The notes below the pieces were generated by a model. The model searched no databases, was not told where the DNA came from, and worked only from the letters and a program-made list of their open reading frames with translations. Position numbers and translations under genes: made by a program. Below, piece after piece: positions 13,097 through 13,144 of a stretch of DNA of 13,144 bases (its first letter is position 1; every line of letters begins with the position of its first letter). Origin of the DNA: Lachnospiraceae bacterium (GTDB lineage Bacteria; Bacillota_A; Clostridia; Lachnospirales; Lachnospiraceae); contig JAFRYJ010000125.1 in the NCBI GenBank assembly GCA_017437705.1, positions 1 to 13,144 on the forward strand, read 5' to 3'.

Positions 13097-13144
13097 GGGA
13101 AAGTATTATTTTCAATGAATTGTTGAAGGATTCCTGTGGAAAAG

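Overview
The window reads as chromosomal DNA from a Gram-positive anaerobe of the Clostridia, most likely Lachnospiraceae-like. That is inferred from about 50% G+C, AGG/AAG/GAG-rich codon use, strong AAGGAGG-type ribosome sites and tightly packed genes; nothing in the sequence names a species. Every gene I can support lies on the + strand, with gaps of a few bases or short overlaps. There are no rRNA, tRNA, insertion-sequence or CRISPR signals, and no gene-free stretch longer than about 150 bases.

Region 1 (1-3395) is a housekeeping block: the C-terminal end of a GntR/FadR-type (FCD) regulator cut by the window edge, a D-alanine--D-alanine ligase, a membrane-anchored TPR protein whose start lies inside the ligase gene, and the ribosome-associated GTPase HflX.

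Region 2 (3396-10965) begins with a 151-base gap carrying a near-consensus sigma-A promoter with an extended -10 box and a possible leader hairpin. It continues as an ABC-transporter-dependent surface-polysaccharide operon: a Wzm/TagG-type permease, a Wzt-type ATPase with a C-terminal sugar-recognition domain, a small DUF4214 protein, a very large three-part glycosyltransferase (GT4 + Stealth-like domain + C-terminal beta domain), two coiled-coil proteins of unknown family and a second GT4 glycosyltransferase. Together these would build a lipid-linked glycan in the cytoplasm and export it as a finished chain.

Region 3 (10976-13009) holds two GNAT acetyltransferases around an S66-family (LD-carboxypeptidase/MccF-like) protein that seems to lack the nucleophilic serine. 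The block ends in two tandem hairpins, the second a good Rho-independent terminator.

The points most worth a second look are these. A TAG codon, the only TAG stop in the window, separates the giant glycosyltransferase from a coiled-coil reading frame that stays open in the same frame. The beta domain at the end of that glycosyltransferase resembles the recognition domain of the exporter ATPase. The 288-residue coil protein contains an internal duplication of a basic amphipathic helix. These suggest a chain-termination/export-coupling module built from coiled coils and shared sugar-binding domains, with no WbdD-like methyltransferase or kinase visible in the window.
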